Assembly: GCF_004298145.1 (NCBI RefSeq)
Contig: NZ_SCRH01000058.1
Span: 1-64,000 of the forward strand
Length of the DNA stretch: 64,000 nucleotides
Reading direction: 5' to 3'
DNA from: Mycobacterium sp.
GTDB lineage: Bacteria > Actinomycetota > Actinomycetes > Mycobacteriales > Mycobacteriaceae
Below the pieces are notes generated by a model, which searched no databases, was not told the DNA's origin, and saw only the letters and a list, made by a program, of their open reading frames with translations. This document shows positions 1 to 7,088 of this stretch, piece by piece (within the stretch, counting starts at the first letter, position 1; the number at the start of each line of letters is the position of its first letter). Both the position numbers and the translations under genes were made by a program.

Positions 1-120
1 GATGTTCATCGACGACGCCCACATCTTGCGGGCCTCGTCCTCGACGGTCTGGGCGTGCACCTCGAAACGGCCCGCCATCGCCCGCATCTCGTGCGGGTCG
101 GTCATAAAACGTGTTGCCAT
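1..120 (-). CDS. esxJ: EsxJ-family ESAT-6-like protein, N-terminal part (cut by window edge)
   Basis: Only the first 40 codons are present; the gene runs off the left edge. The visible N-terminus contains TDPHEMRAMAGRFEVHAQTVEDEAR and ends MWASSMNI, which I recognise as the EsxJ/K/M/P/W subgroup of WXG100 proteins. These are secreted by the ESX-5 type VII system as a dimer with an EsxI/N-like partner. An AGGAGA ribosome site precedes the ATG. The gene lies 163 bases downstream of the PPE gene on the same strand, reproducing the Mtb order PE8-PPE15-esxJ. The exact paralogue cannot be decided from 40 residues. Confidence 0.85.
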   Translation of the reverse strand, partial: MATRFMTDPHEMRAMAGRFEVHAQTVEDEARKMWASSMNI

Positions 121-283
121 CTCGGCTGTCTCCTATCTCGATAGCTTTCAGTTGGCCGAAGTCTTAACAGTTGTAATTGATGATGTTGTGGCCGCGTTGT
201 GAATAGATTACGGCCTGCCGGTTAATTGCTCGCCGCACACGGGCGACATGTACGCCCTTACATCCCGCATCAGCGGCCGCTTG

Positions 284-1432
284 TCAGACGACAACCTGCT
301 TGGGCATGACGATCGGCTTGAAGCCGTACCGGGGTCCGGTGCCGTAGCCGCCGGCGCCCTTGGCGGCGGCGGCCATTCCCGGCATGCCGGGCATCGCCGT
401 GACCCCTTCCGCTTCGGCGGCGGCCGTCCAACCCGAGCCCCCGAGCGGGGCGGTGGCCGAAGCCAACGAGCCCGGGGCGGCCGCATTCCAGCCGGCCGGC
501 ACCGACAAACCGCCGACCGCGGACGCCTCGCCCAAAGCGCCCGACACCGAGCCCACCATGGTGCCGGGCGTCACGGCCGCACCGGTCGCCGGCGCGACCG
601 AGTCGGCCAACGAGAACGGAATCGCCTGCACTGTCCCAAGGGTGCGTCCCAACTGCACCGCGTTCGGGATGGCGTTCATGGTGAACCAGGCCCCCGTGTT
701 CACCCCGCCGTTGATGGCATTGAAGACGGACGGCGTGCCGAGGAAGTTGTCGACCGAGGACAGAAGGCCATCGGTCGTGAAGGGGAGGGTGGGGGCGGCC
801 AAGGCCGGCGCATTGGTGAGGGGAGCTGTCAACGCCTGGGCCGTACCGCCCGTTGAGTCCGCGGCCAGCGCGGCGCTGTCCACGGTCGCGGCGGCCGCCG
901 GGTTGGTGGTCGATGTCAGTGGCGTCACCGGGGTAAGGACGCCGGCCGCCGCCGAGGCGGCCTGATAGGTGGCCATCATGGTGGCGTCCTGGACCCACAT
1001 CTCGGCGTACTGGGCTTCGGTCGCGGCGATCGCGGCCGAGTTGACGCCCAGGACGTTCGTCGCGACGAGTGTCGCCAGCAATGTCCGATTGGCCGCGATC
1101 ATCGGTGGGGGCACCGTCGCCGCAAACGCCGCCTCGTAGGCAGCCGCCGACGCGGTGGCCTGAGCGCTCGTCTGCTCGAGTGTCGCCGCCGTCTCGGTCA
1201 GATAGGACACGATGGGCTGGGCCGCGGCGGCCGCCGCGGCCGACCCACCCCCGGTCCACTGTTCGGTGGTCAGCAACGAGATGATCGACTCCCACTGGGT
1301 GGCCGTGGCGCTGACCTCGGCGGCCAGGTTGGCGTATGCCGTCGCGGCGGCCATGAACGGAGCGGAGCCCGCGCCCGCGTACATGAGCGAAGAGGTGACC
1401 TCTGGGGGGACCGCTGAAAAGTCAAGCACCAT
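284..1432 (-). CDS. PPE15: PPE family protein, PPE-SVP type (PPE15-like)
   Basis: A 382-residue PPE protein, a substrate of a type VII secretion system (ESX-5 for this family), normally exported as a heterodimer with the PE protein encoded just upstream. The PPE motif is at residues 9-11 (VPPEV) and the WTG of the helical hairpin is at 59-61 (EQWTGGG). The SVP motif (GLSVPAGW) is at about 308-315, and the chain ends RYGFKPIVMPK plus four residues. The start is preceded by AGGGAG. The Mtb PE8-PPE15 pair has been crystallised with the chaperone EspG5; assignment to that pair rests on gene order and architecture. Its C-terminal 75 residues closely resemble those of the neighbouring PE protein. 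Confidence 0.88.
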   Translation of the reverse strand: MVLDFSAVPPEVTSSLMYAGAGSAPFMAAATAYANLAAEVSATATQWESIISLLTTEQWTGGGSAAAAAAAQPIVSYLTETAATLEQTSAQATASAAAYEAAFAATVPPPMIAANRTLLATLVATNVLGVNSAAIAATEAQYAEMWVQDATMMATYQAASAAAGVLTPVTPLTSTTNPAAAATVDSAALAADSTGGTAQALTAPLTNAPALAAPTLPFTTDGLLSSVDNFLGTPSVFNAINGGVNTGAWFTMNAIPNAVQLGRTLGTVQAIPFSLADSVAPATGAAVTPGTMVGSVSGALGEASAVGGLSVPAGWNAAAPGSLASATAPLGGSGWTAAAEAEGVTAMPGMPGMAAAAKGAGGYGTGPRYGFKPIVMPKQVVV

Positions 1433-1493
1433 TTGTGTATTCCGCTCCCTTTGTCTGTTCGAATTCGACGTCTATCCGGGTGACCGTGGCTGC

Positions 1494-2381
1494 CTAGACG
1501 GCCGTCGGTTTCGGCATGACGATCGGCTTGATGCCGTAACGCGGCGCGCCGAAGCCGGCGCTGTTGCGCCCCATCGCCCCCACTCCGGGCATGCCCGGCA
1601 CCACCGTTCCCGTACCGGCCTGCGGCGCGGCGGCGGTCAAGCCGACTGTCTGCAGCGGCGCGGCGCTCGATCCCACCACCGGGGTGGAACCAGCCCAACT
1701 CGGCGGCACCGAGAGCTTGTTGACCATGGTTGCTTGGCCCATCGCGGCCGCCGGCATCGCGCCCATGCCCGTCACGCCACCCGCACCGGCACTGACCGGC
1801 GTGGTCGAGGTGGCCAGGTCCGCCGCGGCAGCCGCACCGGCGTCGCCGGACGTGTCCAGCAGGCCACCACTGGCCAGGCCGAGCAGGTCGGAACCCGCGG
1901 ACGCCCAGTTCCCAAAACCGATGTTGCCGATGTTCGCGCTGTTACTCGACAAGCCGAATATCCCGCCAAGCATGTTCGGGTTGGTGCCGTTGCCGGTGCT
2001 ACCCAGGAGCCACGAAAGGTAGTCGAGCGGAGTGTTTGACGGCGTGGCAGCGGCAGCGGCGGCGGGAGATATGGCACTCGCAAGTGTGGCCTGGCTCGCG
2101 TTGACGGCCTCGGTGTCGCCGTAACTGTTGGAGCTGATGCCCAGGGTTTGCGAATACTGTTCCAGCAGCGTCTGCGCCTCGGCGGCGATTGTCTGGTACT
2201 GGGTGCCGTACACCGAGAAGATCGCCGCCTGCTGGGCCGATACCGGGTCGGCGGCGGCGGGAGCGATGACGGTCGTCGCCGACGCAGCGCCCGCGTTCTG
2301 CGCTGCCAGATTACTGTTGATTCCTGACAGCAACATCTCCGCCGCTAACATTTCTTCAGTCTGTGTTGTTAGAAACGACAT
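1494..2381 (-). CDS. PE8: PE family protein with a PPE-SVP-like C-terminal domain (PE8-like)
   Basis: A 295-residue protein with an N-terminal PE-type helical domain (MSFLTTQTEEM, then AAQNA and AADPVSAQQAA, about residues 1-95). After a Gly/Ala/Asn-rich middle comes a C-terminal domain with an SVP motif (KLSVPPSW, about 222-229), ending RYGIKPIVMPK. PE proteins normally carry no SVP domain; Mtb PE8 is the known exception. It is first in a minus-strand cluster, with AGGAG eight bases before the ATG, 61 bases ahead of the PPE gene. It probably acts as the co-secreted partner of that PPE protein through ESX-5. No canonical PE motif (Pro-Glu at residues 8-9) is visible; the segment reads EEM. 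Confidence 0.85.
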   Translation of the reverse strand: MSFLTTQTEEMLAAEMLLSGINSNLAAQNAGAASATTVIAPAAADPVSAQQAAIFSVYGTQYQTIAAEAQTLLEQYSQTLGISSNSYGDTEAVNASQATLASAISPAAAAAATPSNTPLDYLSWLLGSTGNGTNPNMLGGIFGLSSNSANIGNIGFGNWASAGSDLLGLASGGLLDTSGDAGAAAAADLATSTTPVSAGAGGVTGMGAMPAAAMGQATMVNKLSVPPSWAGSTPVVGSSAAPLQTVGLTAAAPQAGTGTVVPGMPGVGAMGRNSAGFGAPRYGIKPIVMPKPTAV

Positions 2382-2729
2382 CTGTTGCTCCTATGTTGAA
2401 CGAACCGGCCCCGGTGTGGATCGCTGTGTGTTCACGTAACGGCCGCTGTGCGTTGGCGTAACGCTAACGACCCACAACTCCACGTTCCCCATCCAATGAG
2501 CTGGGATTACAGTCGTTTACGGCTTCTTAACGACAAGGGCGGCAGTTTTAACAAGACCCTGTCGGGCGACATCGGGACGTCATCTGAGCGCGGGCGCCGA
2601 AAGGGAGAAATCGCGCCGGCGCGCGGATACTAATCGCTGCGCACCGGGCCCGCACCTTGGACGTCTGGCTAATTTCGGGCGGGATGCGATGCCGCGTGTT
2701 CCGGTTTCACGCGCTAGATTCGCCGCCGG
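2382..2729. other. Non-coding gap between PE8-like gene and tRNA
   Basis: I see no convincing gene here. It holds the ribosome site and presumably the promoter of the PE/PPE/Esx cluster (reading left) and the 5' flank of the tRNA (reading right). A 61-codon open frame at 2448-2633 lacks a ribosome site and recognisable protein character. Confidence 0.6.
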
Positions 2730-2803
2730 GCCCCCATAGCCCAATTGGCAGAGGCAGCGGACTTAAAATCCGCACAGTGTCGGTTCGAGTCCGACTGGGG
2801 GCA
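2730..2803 (+). tRNA. tRNA with UAA anticodon (nominally tRNA-Leu), short variable loop
   Basis: A 74-base cloverleaf. The acceptor stem GCCCCCA/TGGGGGC has seven pairs with discriminator A, the anticodon arm is GCGGA-CTTAAAA-TCCGC with anticodon TAA, and the T arm is GTCGG-TTCGAGT-CCGAC. CCA is not encoded (CGG follows). The variable region is only five bases (ACAGT), whereas bacterial tRNA-Leu is normally class II with a long extra arm. Very similar short UAA tRNAs occur across Actinobacteria and are annotated Leu by anticodon; the amino acid actually carried is less certain. In Mtb a tRNA at this place borders an accessory region with integrase remnants. Confidence 0.88.
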
Positions 2804-2838
2804 CGGGAAAAGACCTGATAGAGGCGTTATCGGGCCGA

Positions 2839-3125
2839 ATGTATCGGCGAACGAGGCCGCCCGTCGCGGCGTCGTCGCGGTGTTGTTCATCGATTCGGTC
2901 GGTTCCACATCGCGGAGTGATCAACAAGCTCCAAGGTGACGCGGCGCCGGCGGTTTTCGGCGCGCCTCCGGAGCACCCGGAGACATCGGTGCGCAGGGGC
3001 GGCCCGAGTACACGGTTATCGGCGACCTGGTCGGGCTGCGCGACCGCGCGGCACCGACTCGAGTCGCGCGGTCCGTCCTCCTGTTGGCCACCGGCGTGCT
3101 CGTGACTTCGCGCACCATCGCCTAG
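2839..3125 (+). pseudogene. Class III nucleotide cyclase remnant
   Basis: Three pieces of a cyclase catalytic domain lie in order but in different frames. VVAVLFIDSVGST (2869-2907) carries the first metal-binding Asp. Then comes INKLQGDAAPAVFGAPPEHPE in a shifted frame, normally about 30 residues further on, so an internal deletion is also present. Last is EYTVIGDLVG followed by SVLLLATGVLV, ending at a TAG. Family members read EYTVIGD-VNEAAR at this place, so the key Asn/Arg region is lost too. No start codon with a ribosome site is visible. This is a dead fragment directly next to the tRNA, compatible with a decayed accessory gene. Confidence 0.75.
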
Positions 3126-3301
3126 ATCCCAGTTGTTCTGCGAATGATGTGTTCGGGTACCTGCACCACGTGCGTGTCACATTCGATCGGCACGCCTCGT
3201 CCTCCTCACTGCGAATGTGGGTACGACTACCTGCGCACCGGCCAATCGAGGGGGGCGGGCAACGGCGCTTACCTGCGTCTGTCAGCCGAAGGAGGACCAC
3301 C

Positions 3302-3643
3302 ATGTTGCAGCCAGACAAACAGATCGCCGTTGTCAATGGCCACCGGATGGCGTACCGCGAGCTCGGTGAAGGCCACCCGATTGTTTTCGCGCACGGCAAC
3401 CCAACGTCTTCATACTTGTGGCGCAACGTCATTCCGCATCTGGACGGGCTCGGCCGACTGATCGCCTGCGACATGATCGGGATGGGCGACCCGGACAAGC
3501 TGAGCCCGTCCGGGCCCGACCGCTACAGCTACCTAGCACACCGCGACTACTTGTTCGCGCTGTGGGAGCAGCTGGGTGTGGACCGCAATGTGGTTCTGGC
3601 GCCGCATGATTGGGGCTTTGCGATCGCCCGCCGGCCCGGCTAG
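3302..3643 (+). pseudogene. Haloalkane dehalogenase, truncated after the nucleophile
   Basis: 113 codons matching the N-terminal third of DhaA/LinB-type haloalkane dehalogenases (usual length about 300). HGNPTSSYLWRN at residues 31-42 holds the halide-binding Asn33, and PHDWGFA at 101-107 holds the would-be nucleophile Asp103 and Trp104. Three changed residues later the frame stops with a TAG. The cap domain, the acid and the catalytic His are missing, so it cannot work. The ribosome site (GAAGGAGG) and ATG are intact, so a short peptide may still be made. Its stop overlaps the stop of the convergent glyoxalase-fold gene by four bases, suggesting the 3' part was removed by a rearrangement there. 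Confidence 0.85.
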
Positions 3644-4059
3644 GAGCTGCGCGCCTCACCGACTTCAATCAGATGGCCGTCGGGATCGCGGATGTAGGCC
3701 CGAATTTCGTAACCGTGGTCGATCGGGTCGGTCAAGAATCGCGCGCCTCGCGCGCTCCACTCGCGGTGTGCCAGGACGATGTCGGCGACACGTAGGTTCA
3801 GGAAGGCGCTGACGGTGCCGGGGTCTGGCGGTGTTGTGAGTGTGACGGTGGGCTTGTCATCGGTGGGTCCCCCTCCGGTGTTGAGGATCACCCAACTGTT
3901 GGCCAGCTTCAGAATCACGGGGTCGCGCTCGCGCAGAACCTCGGCACCGAACACGTCGCGGTAGTAGTCGCGCGACCGCTCTTGGTCGGCGACGACAAGG
4001 AAATGCGTGACGACGAAGCCGTCGCGCGGCGGAAGCTGAAATCCTGTTGCGCTATTCAT
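3640..4059 (-). CDS. VOC (glyoxalase/bleomycin resistance) superfamily protein
   Basis: A 139-residue single-module VOC protein: VVTHFLVVADQERSRDYYRDVFG at the start of the first beta-alpha-beta-beta-beta unit, YIRDPDGHLIEVGE at the end of the second. Such proteins bind a divalent metal through His and Glu side chains and act as glyoxalases, dioxygenases, isomerases or drug binders; the substrate cannot be told. AGGAG precedes the ATG. It starts 28 bases after the stop of the carboxymuconolactone decarboxylase-like gene on the same strand, so both are probably one transcript under the ECF41-type promoter upstream of that gene. Confidence 0.85.
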   Translation of the reverse strand: MNSATGFQLPPRDGFVVTHFLVVADQERSRDYYRDVFGAEVLRERDPVILKLANSWVILNTGGGPTDDKPTVTLTTPPDPGTVSAFLNLRVADIVLAHREWSARGARFLTDPIDHGYEIRAYIRDPDGHLIEVGEARSS

Positions 4060-4087
4060 CGACAGGCTCCTTCACACGGTCTTTCGT

Positions 4088-4618
4088 TCAGACATCGATC
4101 TCGGTTTGCGCGTAGTTCAGGAAGTACCCGGTGAAGACGGTCAGGCCCAAATATGCGAACGCCTCGGCCAACTGCTGATCGGTCCAGCCCGCGGCCTGTG
4201 CGGCCTTCCACGTGGTGTCCGTGACGGTGCCGGCGTTGGTGGCGGCCTCACGGATGAGATCAGTCAACGCATCGATATCGTTGTCGCCGAAGGTATCTCC
4301 CGATCGCAACGCCGCGACCTCGTCGTCGGCCCAACCGAGCATGCCGGCAAGCCGGCTCGTGATTCCGACGACATAGTCGTTGCCCACCGTTGTCGCGGTA
4401 GCAAGCATCAGCGCGGAGCTGACCTTCGGGCCGACCGTGTTGTGCTCGGCGGTGGCTTGGCGTATCGCGGAGTACGCGACGAGCACGGCGGGGGAGTGCG
4501 CCATCTGCGCGTGCAAGTTCAGCGGCCGTCCGGTCGGGGAGAACTGGATGGCGTGCTGCAACAGGGCACGCGATGCTTCCGGCGCATTCTCGACAGTGTG
4601 GGCAGGGATGCGGCTCAT
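4088..4618 (-). CDS. Carboxymuconolactone decarboxylase (AhpD-like) family protein, probable SigI target
   Basis: A 176-residue all-helical protein of the CMD/AhpD superfamily (FSPTGRPLNLHAQMAHSPAV near the N-terminus; LMLATATTVGNDYVVGITSR in the core). It contains no cysteine, so the CxxC peroxidatic pair of AhpD is absent and an alkyl hydroperoxidase role is unlikely. I start at MSRIPAH, behind GAGGTG, rather than an in-frame ATG 44 codons further up that would overlap the promoter. The gene is divergent from sigI. CMD-type proteins are among the recurrent partners of ECF41 sigma factors, and an ECF41-like promoter lies 43 bases upstream of this start. Confidence 0.85.
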   Translation of the reverse strand: MSRIPAHTVENAPEASRALLQHAIQFSPTGRPLNLHAQMAHSPAVLVAYSAIRQATAEHNTVGPKVSSALMLATATTVGNDYVVGITSRLAGMLGWADDEVAALRSGDTFGDNDIDALTDLIREAATNAGTVTDTTWKAAQAAGWTDQQLAEAFAYLGLTVFTGYFLNYAQTEIDV

Positions 4619-4661
4619 GTGTGTCACCTCATTCGGTTGATGGGCGTGTAGTGAGTAGTAG

Positions 4662-4688
4662 GACGCGGGAGCCGCGCGAATTGTGACG
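4662..4688 (-). promoter_or_regulatory. ECF41-type promoter for the CMD-VOC pair
   Basis: On the minus strand, CGTCACA (4688-4682), exactly 16 bases, then CGTC (4665-4662); the CMD start codon follows after 43 bases. The published ECF41 pattern is TGTCACA-N16-CGTC, so only the first base deviates. Recognition by SigI is inferred. Confidence 0.7.
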
Positions 4689-4699
4689 GTGCCTCCAAA

Positions 4700-4726
4700 T
4701 GTCACATTTCGTGGCGGCGATTCGTT
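4700..4726 (+). promoter_or_regulatory. ECF41-type promoter for sigI (autoregulation)
   Basis: TGTCACA (4700-4706), 16 bases, CGTT (4723-4726), then 43 bases to the sigI ATG. It matches the ECF41 consensus except for the last base of the -10 element. It overlaps back-to-back with the divergent CMD promoter, their -35 elements being 11 bases apart. Confidence 0.68.
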
Positions 4727-4769
4727 CTTACCTTTTTGAAAGAGGTGCAACGCGAATCAGGAGGTCCCG

Positions 4770-5654
4770 ATGGCGTCGGATGATCAGATCGGTCAAGCGT
4801 GGACGGCGAATCGTGCGTACCTGATTGACCTGGCGTTTCGGATGCTTGGCGATATCGGGGCCGCCGAAGACGTTGTGCAGGAGGCTTTCTTCCGGCTGGT
4901 GCAAACACCGTTGGGTGGAGTCGACGATGCCCGGGGCTGGCTGATCGTGGTTACCAGCCGGCTATGTCTGGATCGCATCAAGTCCGCAGCATGGCGGCGG
5001 GAACGCGCGGCGGACATGGCCGCGCGTGAGGAGCGCGATATGGCTTCGGATGCCCCGGATCCCGCTGACCGGGTGACCCTCGACGATGAGGTGCGACTCG
5101 CGCTGCTGGTGGTGCTCGAACAGCTGTCCCCCGCGGAGCGGGTTGCGTTCGTTTTGCACGAGGTCTTCCAGTTGCCGTTCGATCTGATCGCCGACACAGT
5201 GGGCAGGCCAGCGGCCGCGTGCCGGCAGCTGGCGAGCCGCGCGCGGCGCAAGGTCTGCGACGCCCGCGACAGCGGGCGCGCCCCGATCGAGCCCGCCGGG
5301 CATCGTGCGATCACCAGAAGGTTCATCGCGGCATGCGCGAACGGCGACATCGACGAACTCGTAGCGGTGCTCGACCCCAATGTCTCCGGTGAACTGGACA
5401 CCCGCAAGGACTTCGTCGTCGTCGGCGCGGCTCGAGTGGCTCGCAATTTGGTGCGGTTCTGGAGCCGACCGGGTCTGGTGCTGGTGTCCCAACCCGTTGA
5501 TGGGCGCCCCGCCGTGCTTGCATTCGCCGAGCGAAAGCTCGTCGGCGTGATCAACCTGACGATCTCGGACGAGCGCGCCATTACGACCGTCCATGTCCAC
5601 GTGCACGAAGCCACTCTGAAACCGTTGCGTGCGCAGCTTTTTGATGCCCGATAG
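4770..5654 (+). CDS. sigI: ECF41-family RNA polymerase sigma factor SigI
   Basis: A 294-residue extracytoplasmic-function sigma factor. Region 2 spans about residues 10-75 (DLAFRMLGDIGAAEDVVQEAF), region 4 about 105-160 (LSPAERVAFVLHEVF, then the helix-turn-helix). A SnoaL-like C-terminal domain (about 170-294) marks the ECF41 group, where it modulates activity in place of a separate anti-sigma factor. Length and sequence resemble Mtb SigI (Rv1189), which lies elsewhere in that genome. A GGAGG ribosome site precedes the ATG. ECF41 genes typically sit beside genes for carboxymuconolactone decarboxylases, oxidoreductases or epimerases, as here. Confidence 0.93.
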   Translation: MASDDQIGQAWTANRAYLIDLAFRMLGDIGAAEDVVQEAFFRLVQTPLGGVDDARGWLIVVTSRLCLDRIKSAAWRRERAADMAAREERDMASDAPDPADRVTLDDEVRLALLVVLEQLSPAERVAFVLHEVFQLPFDLIADTVGRPAAACRQLASRARRKVCDARDSGRAPIEPAGHRAITRRFIAACANGDIDELVAVLDPNVSGELDTRKDFVVVGAARVARNLVRFWSRPGLVLVSQPVDGRPAVLAFAERKLVGVINLTISDERAITTVHVHVHEATLKPLRAQLFDAR

Positions 5655-5660
5655 CCGAAG

Positions 5661-5687
5661 CGTCACACACCGGAACGCTGCCTCGTC
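5661..5687 (+). promoter_or_regulatory. ECF41-type promoter for the nitroreductase-hydrolase pair
   Basis: CGTCACA (5661-5667), 16 bases, CGTC (5684-5687), then 42 bases to the ATG at 5730. It lies in the 75-base gap after sigI. Pattern and start-codon distance match the two sites upstream of sigI. Confidence 0.7.
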
Positions 5688-5729
5688 CGTTAAGGCACAT
5701 GACAACACGCACGAGAACTGGAGGCCGTG

Positions 5730-6197
5730 ATGACCGATACGACACAACCACATCGACACACCACCGACCCAACGGGCGTCTCCATAGGGCCGTCGCTGTT
5801 CGTCAGGCTGGTGATGGGGCCAATGACGAAAGTACTCAACCCACTTGTCGCGATGCTGGCCGGAAGGCGTCATTTCCCGATGGCCGCACAGATTCATCAC
5901 GTCGGGCGTCGCAGCGGCGAGCCGTACGTGACGTCGGTGGGCGCTAGCGTGCAAGGCGCGGCGGTGCTCATCCCGCTGACGTTCGGCAACCGCTCCGACT
6001 GGACCCGCAATGTCCGCGCTGCCGGCAGATGCACCGTGCGGCTGAACGGCAGGGTCTACCAGGCCGTCGCACCTGAATTCATCGACGCCGCGCACGCTGC
6101 GCCGCTGATCCGCGGCGCATTCGGTCCCATACAACGACTGGCGTTCAGGTTGCTCGGGATTCAGCAGTTCATGCGGCTGCAGCTGGCCACCCATTAA
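5730..6197 (+). CDS. Deazaflavin (F420)-dependent nitroreductase-fold family protein
   Basis: A 155-residue split beta-barrel protein of the Ddn-like family, whose members in mycobacteria use coenzyme F420 for nitro- or quinone reduction. Signature stretches are IHHVGRRSGEPYVTSV (about 55-70) and NRSDWTRNVRAAGRC (about 85-99), followed by RLNGRVYQ. The hydrophobic N-terminal part (PSLFVRLVMGPMTKVLNPLVAML) may bind the membrane. GGAGG lies five bases before the chosen ATG; an in-frame GTG just before it is possible. It is probably co-transcribed with the hydrolase 15 bases downstream, from the ECF41-type promoter. The substrate is unknown. Confidence 0.85.
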   Translation: MTDTTQPHRHTTDPTGVSIGPSLFVRLVMGPMTKVLNPLVAMLAGRRHFPMAAQIHHVGRRSGEPYVTSVGASVQGAAVLIPLTFGNRSDWTRNVRAAGRCTVRLNGRVYQAVAPEFIDAAHAAPLIRGAFGPIQRLAFRLLGIQQFMRLQLATH

Positions 6198-6212
6198 CCG
6201 AAAGGCAGTCTG

Positions 6213-7088
6213 ATGCGAACGCTTCCCATCATCGATCGGCCCTCGTGGCTCCCCGATCAAGCTTGGCCATGGCCGACCTACGCGGTTGATTACGGCGCGG
6301 GTCGCGTCGCGCTTACCGACATCGGTCAGGGTCCGACGTTGTTATTCGTTCATGTCGGTTCGTGGAGCTTCGTCTGGCGTGACGTCCTCATGCGGCTGCA
6401 AGGCGACTTCCGCTGCGTTGCGGTCGACGCCCCCGGCTGCGGGCTCAGCGACCGCACCGAATCCGCGCCGACGCTTGCTGACGCCACCGACGCGTTGACG
6501 GCCGTCGTGGACCAGCTGCACTTGCGTGATGCCACGCTGGTGGCGCACGACCTCGGTGGTCCCGCCGGCTTCCTCGCCGCCAGCCGGCGCGCGGACAGCT
6601 TCGCCGCCCTCGCGTCGGTCAACTGCTTCGCGTGGCGGCCCACCGGCGCCGCGTTCCGCGGCATGCTCACATTGATGGGCAGCGCACCGGCGGGGCGCCT
6701 CGACGCCGCCATCGGCTGGCTTCCTCGTCTCGCGGCAACCAGTTTCGGCGTGAGCCGCCACTGGAGCCGGTCAGATGCGGCGGTATTTCGGGCGGCTATC
6801 GACGCCTCGGCGCGGCGCGCCTGGCACAGCTACTTCCGCAGCGCCCGTGACAGCCATGACCTCTACCCGGAGTTGGATGCGGGGCTGCGCGAGCGACTTG
6901 CGGATCGGCCGCTGCTGACGATCTTCGGTCAGTTCAATGATCCGCTGCGGTTCCAGAAACGTTGGCGTACATACTATCCCGATGCCCAGCAGGTCAAGGT
7001 ACCGCGTGGCAATCATTTCCCGATGTGCGACAACCCAGAGCTGGTGGCTCTCGCCCTCACGGACTTCGCAGCCCGGCCCGACCACTGA
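6213..7088 (+). CDS. Alpha/beta hydrolase, haloalkane dehalogenase/epoxide hydrolase-like
   Basis: A 291-residue alpha/beta hydrolase. Nucleophile elbow VAHDLGGPAG gives Asp113, as in dehalogenases and epoxide hydrolases. The final catalytic His lies in PRGNHFPM near residue 274. The oxyanion loop reads HVGSWSFVWRD, so the HGNPTS motif of true haloalkane dehalogenases, including the halide-binding Asn, is replaced; dehalogenation is therefore doubtful and another hydrolysis more likely. The family resemblance to the truncated dehalogenase 2.5 kb upstream is clear but the two are not duplicates. It follows the nitroreductase-like gene by 15 bases with GAAAGGC before the ATG. Confidence 0.82.
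   Translation: MRTLPIIDRPSWLPDQAWPWPTYAVDYGAGRVALTDIGQGPTLLFVHVGSWSFVWRDVLMRLQGDFRCVAVDAPGCGLSDRTESAPTLADATDALTAVVDQLHLRDATLVAHDLGGPAGFLAASRRADSFAALASVNCFAWRPTGAAFRGMLTLMGSAPAGRLDAAIGWLPRLAATSFGVSRHWSRSDAAVFRAAIDASARRAWHSYFRSARDSHDLYPELDAGLRERLADRPLLTIFGQFNDPLRFQKRWRTYYPDAQQVKVPRGNHFPMCDNPELVALALTDFAARPDH

Noticed and set aside
2448..2633. A 61-codon ORF between the PE gene and the tRNA
   Set aside because: No ribosome site, no recognisable domain and a position in a divergent promoter region.
4962..6260. A 432-codon open frame on the minus strand across sigI and the nitroreductase-like gene
   Set aside because: It is antisense to two well-supported genes and covers an ECF41-type promoter. 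Its composition (Arg/His/Gly-rich) is typical of shadows in high-GC DNA.
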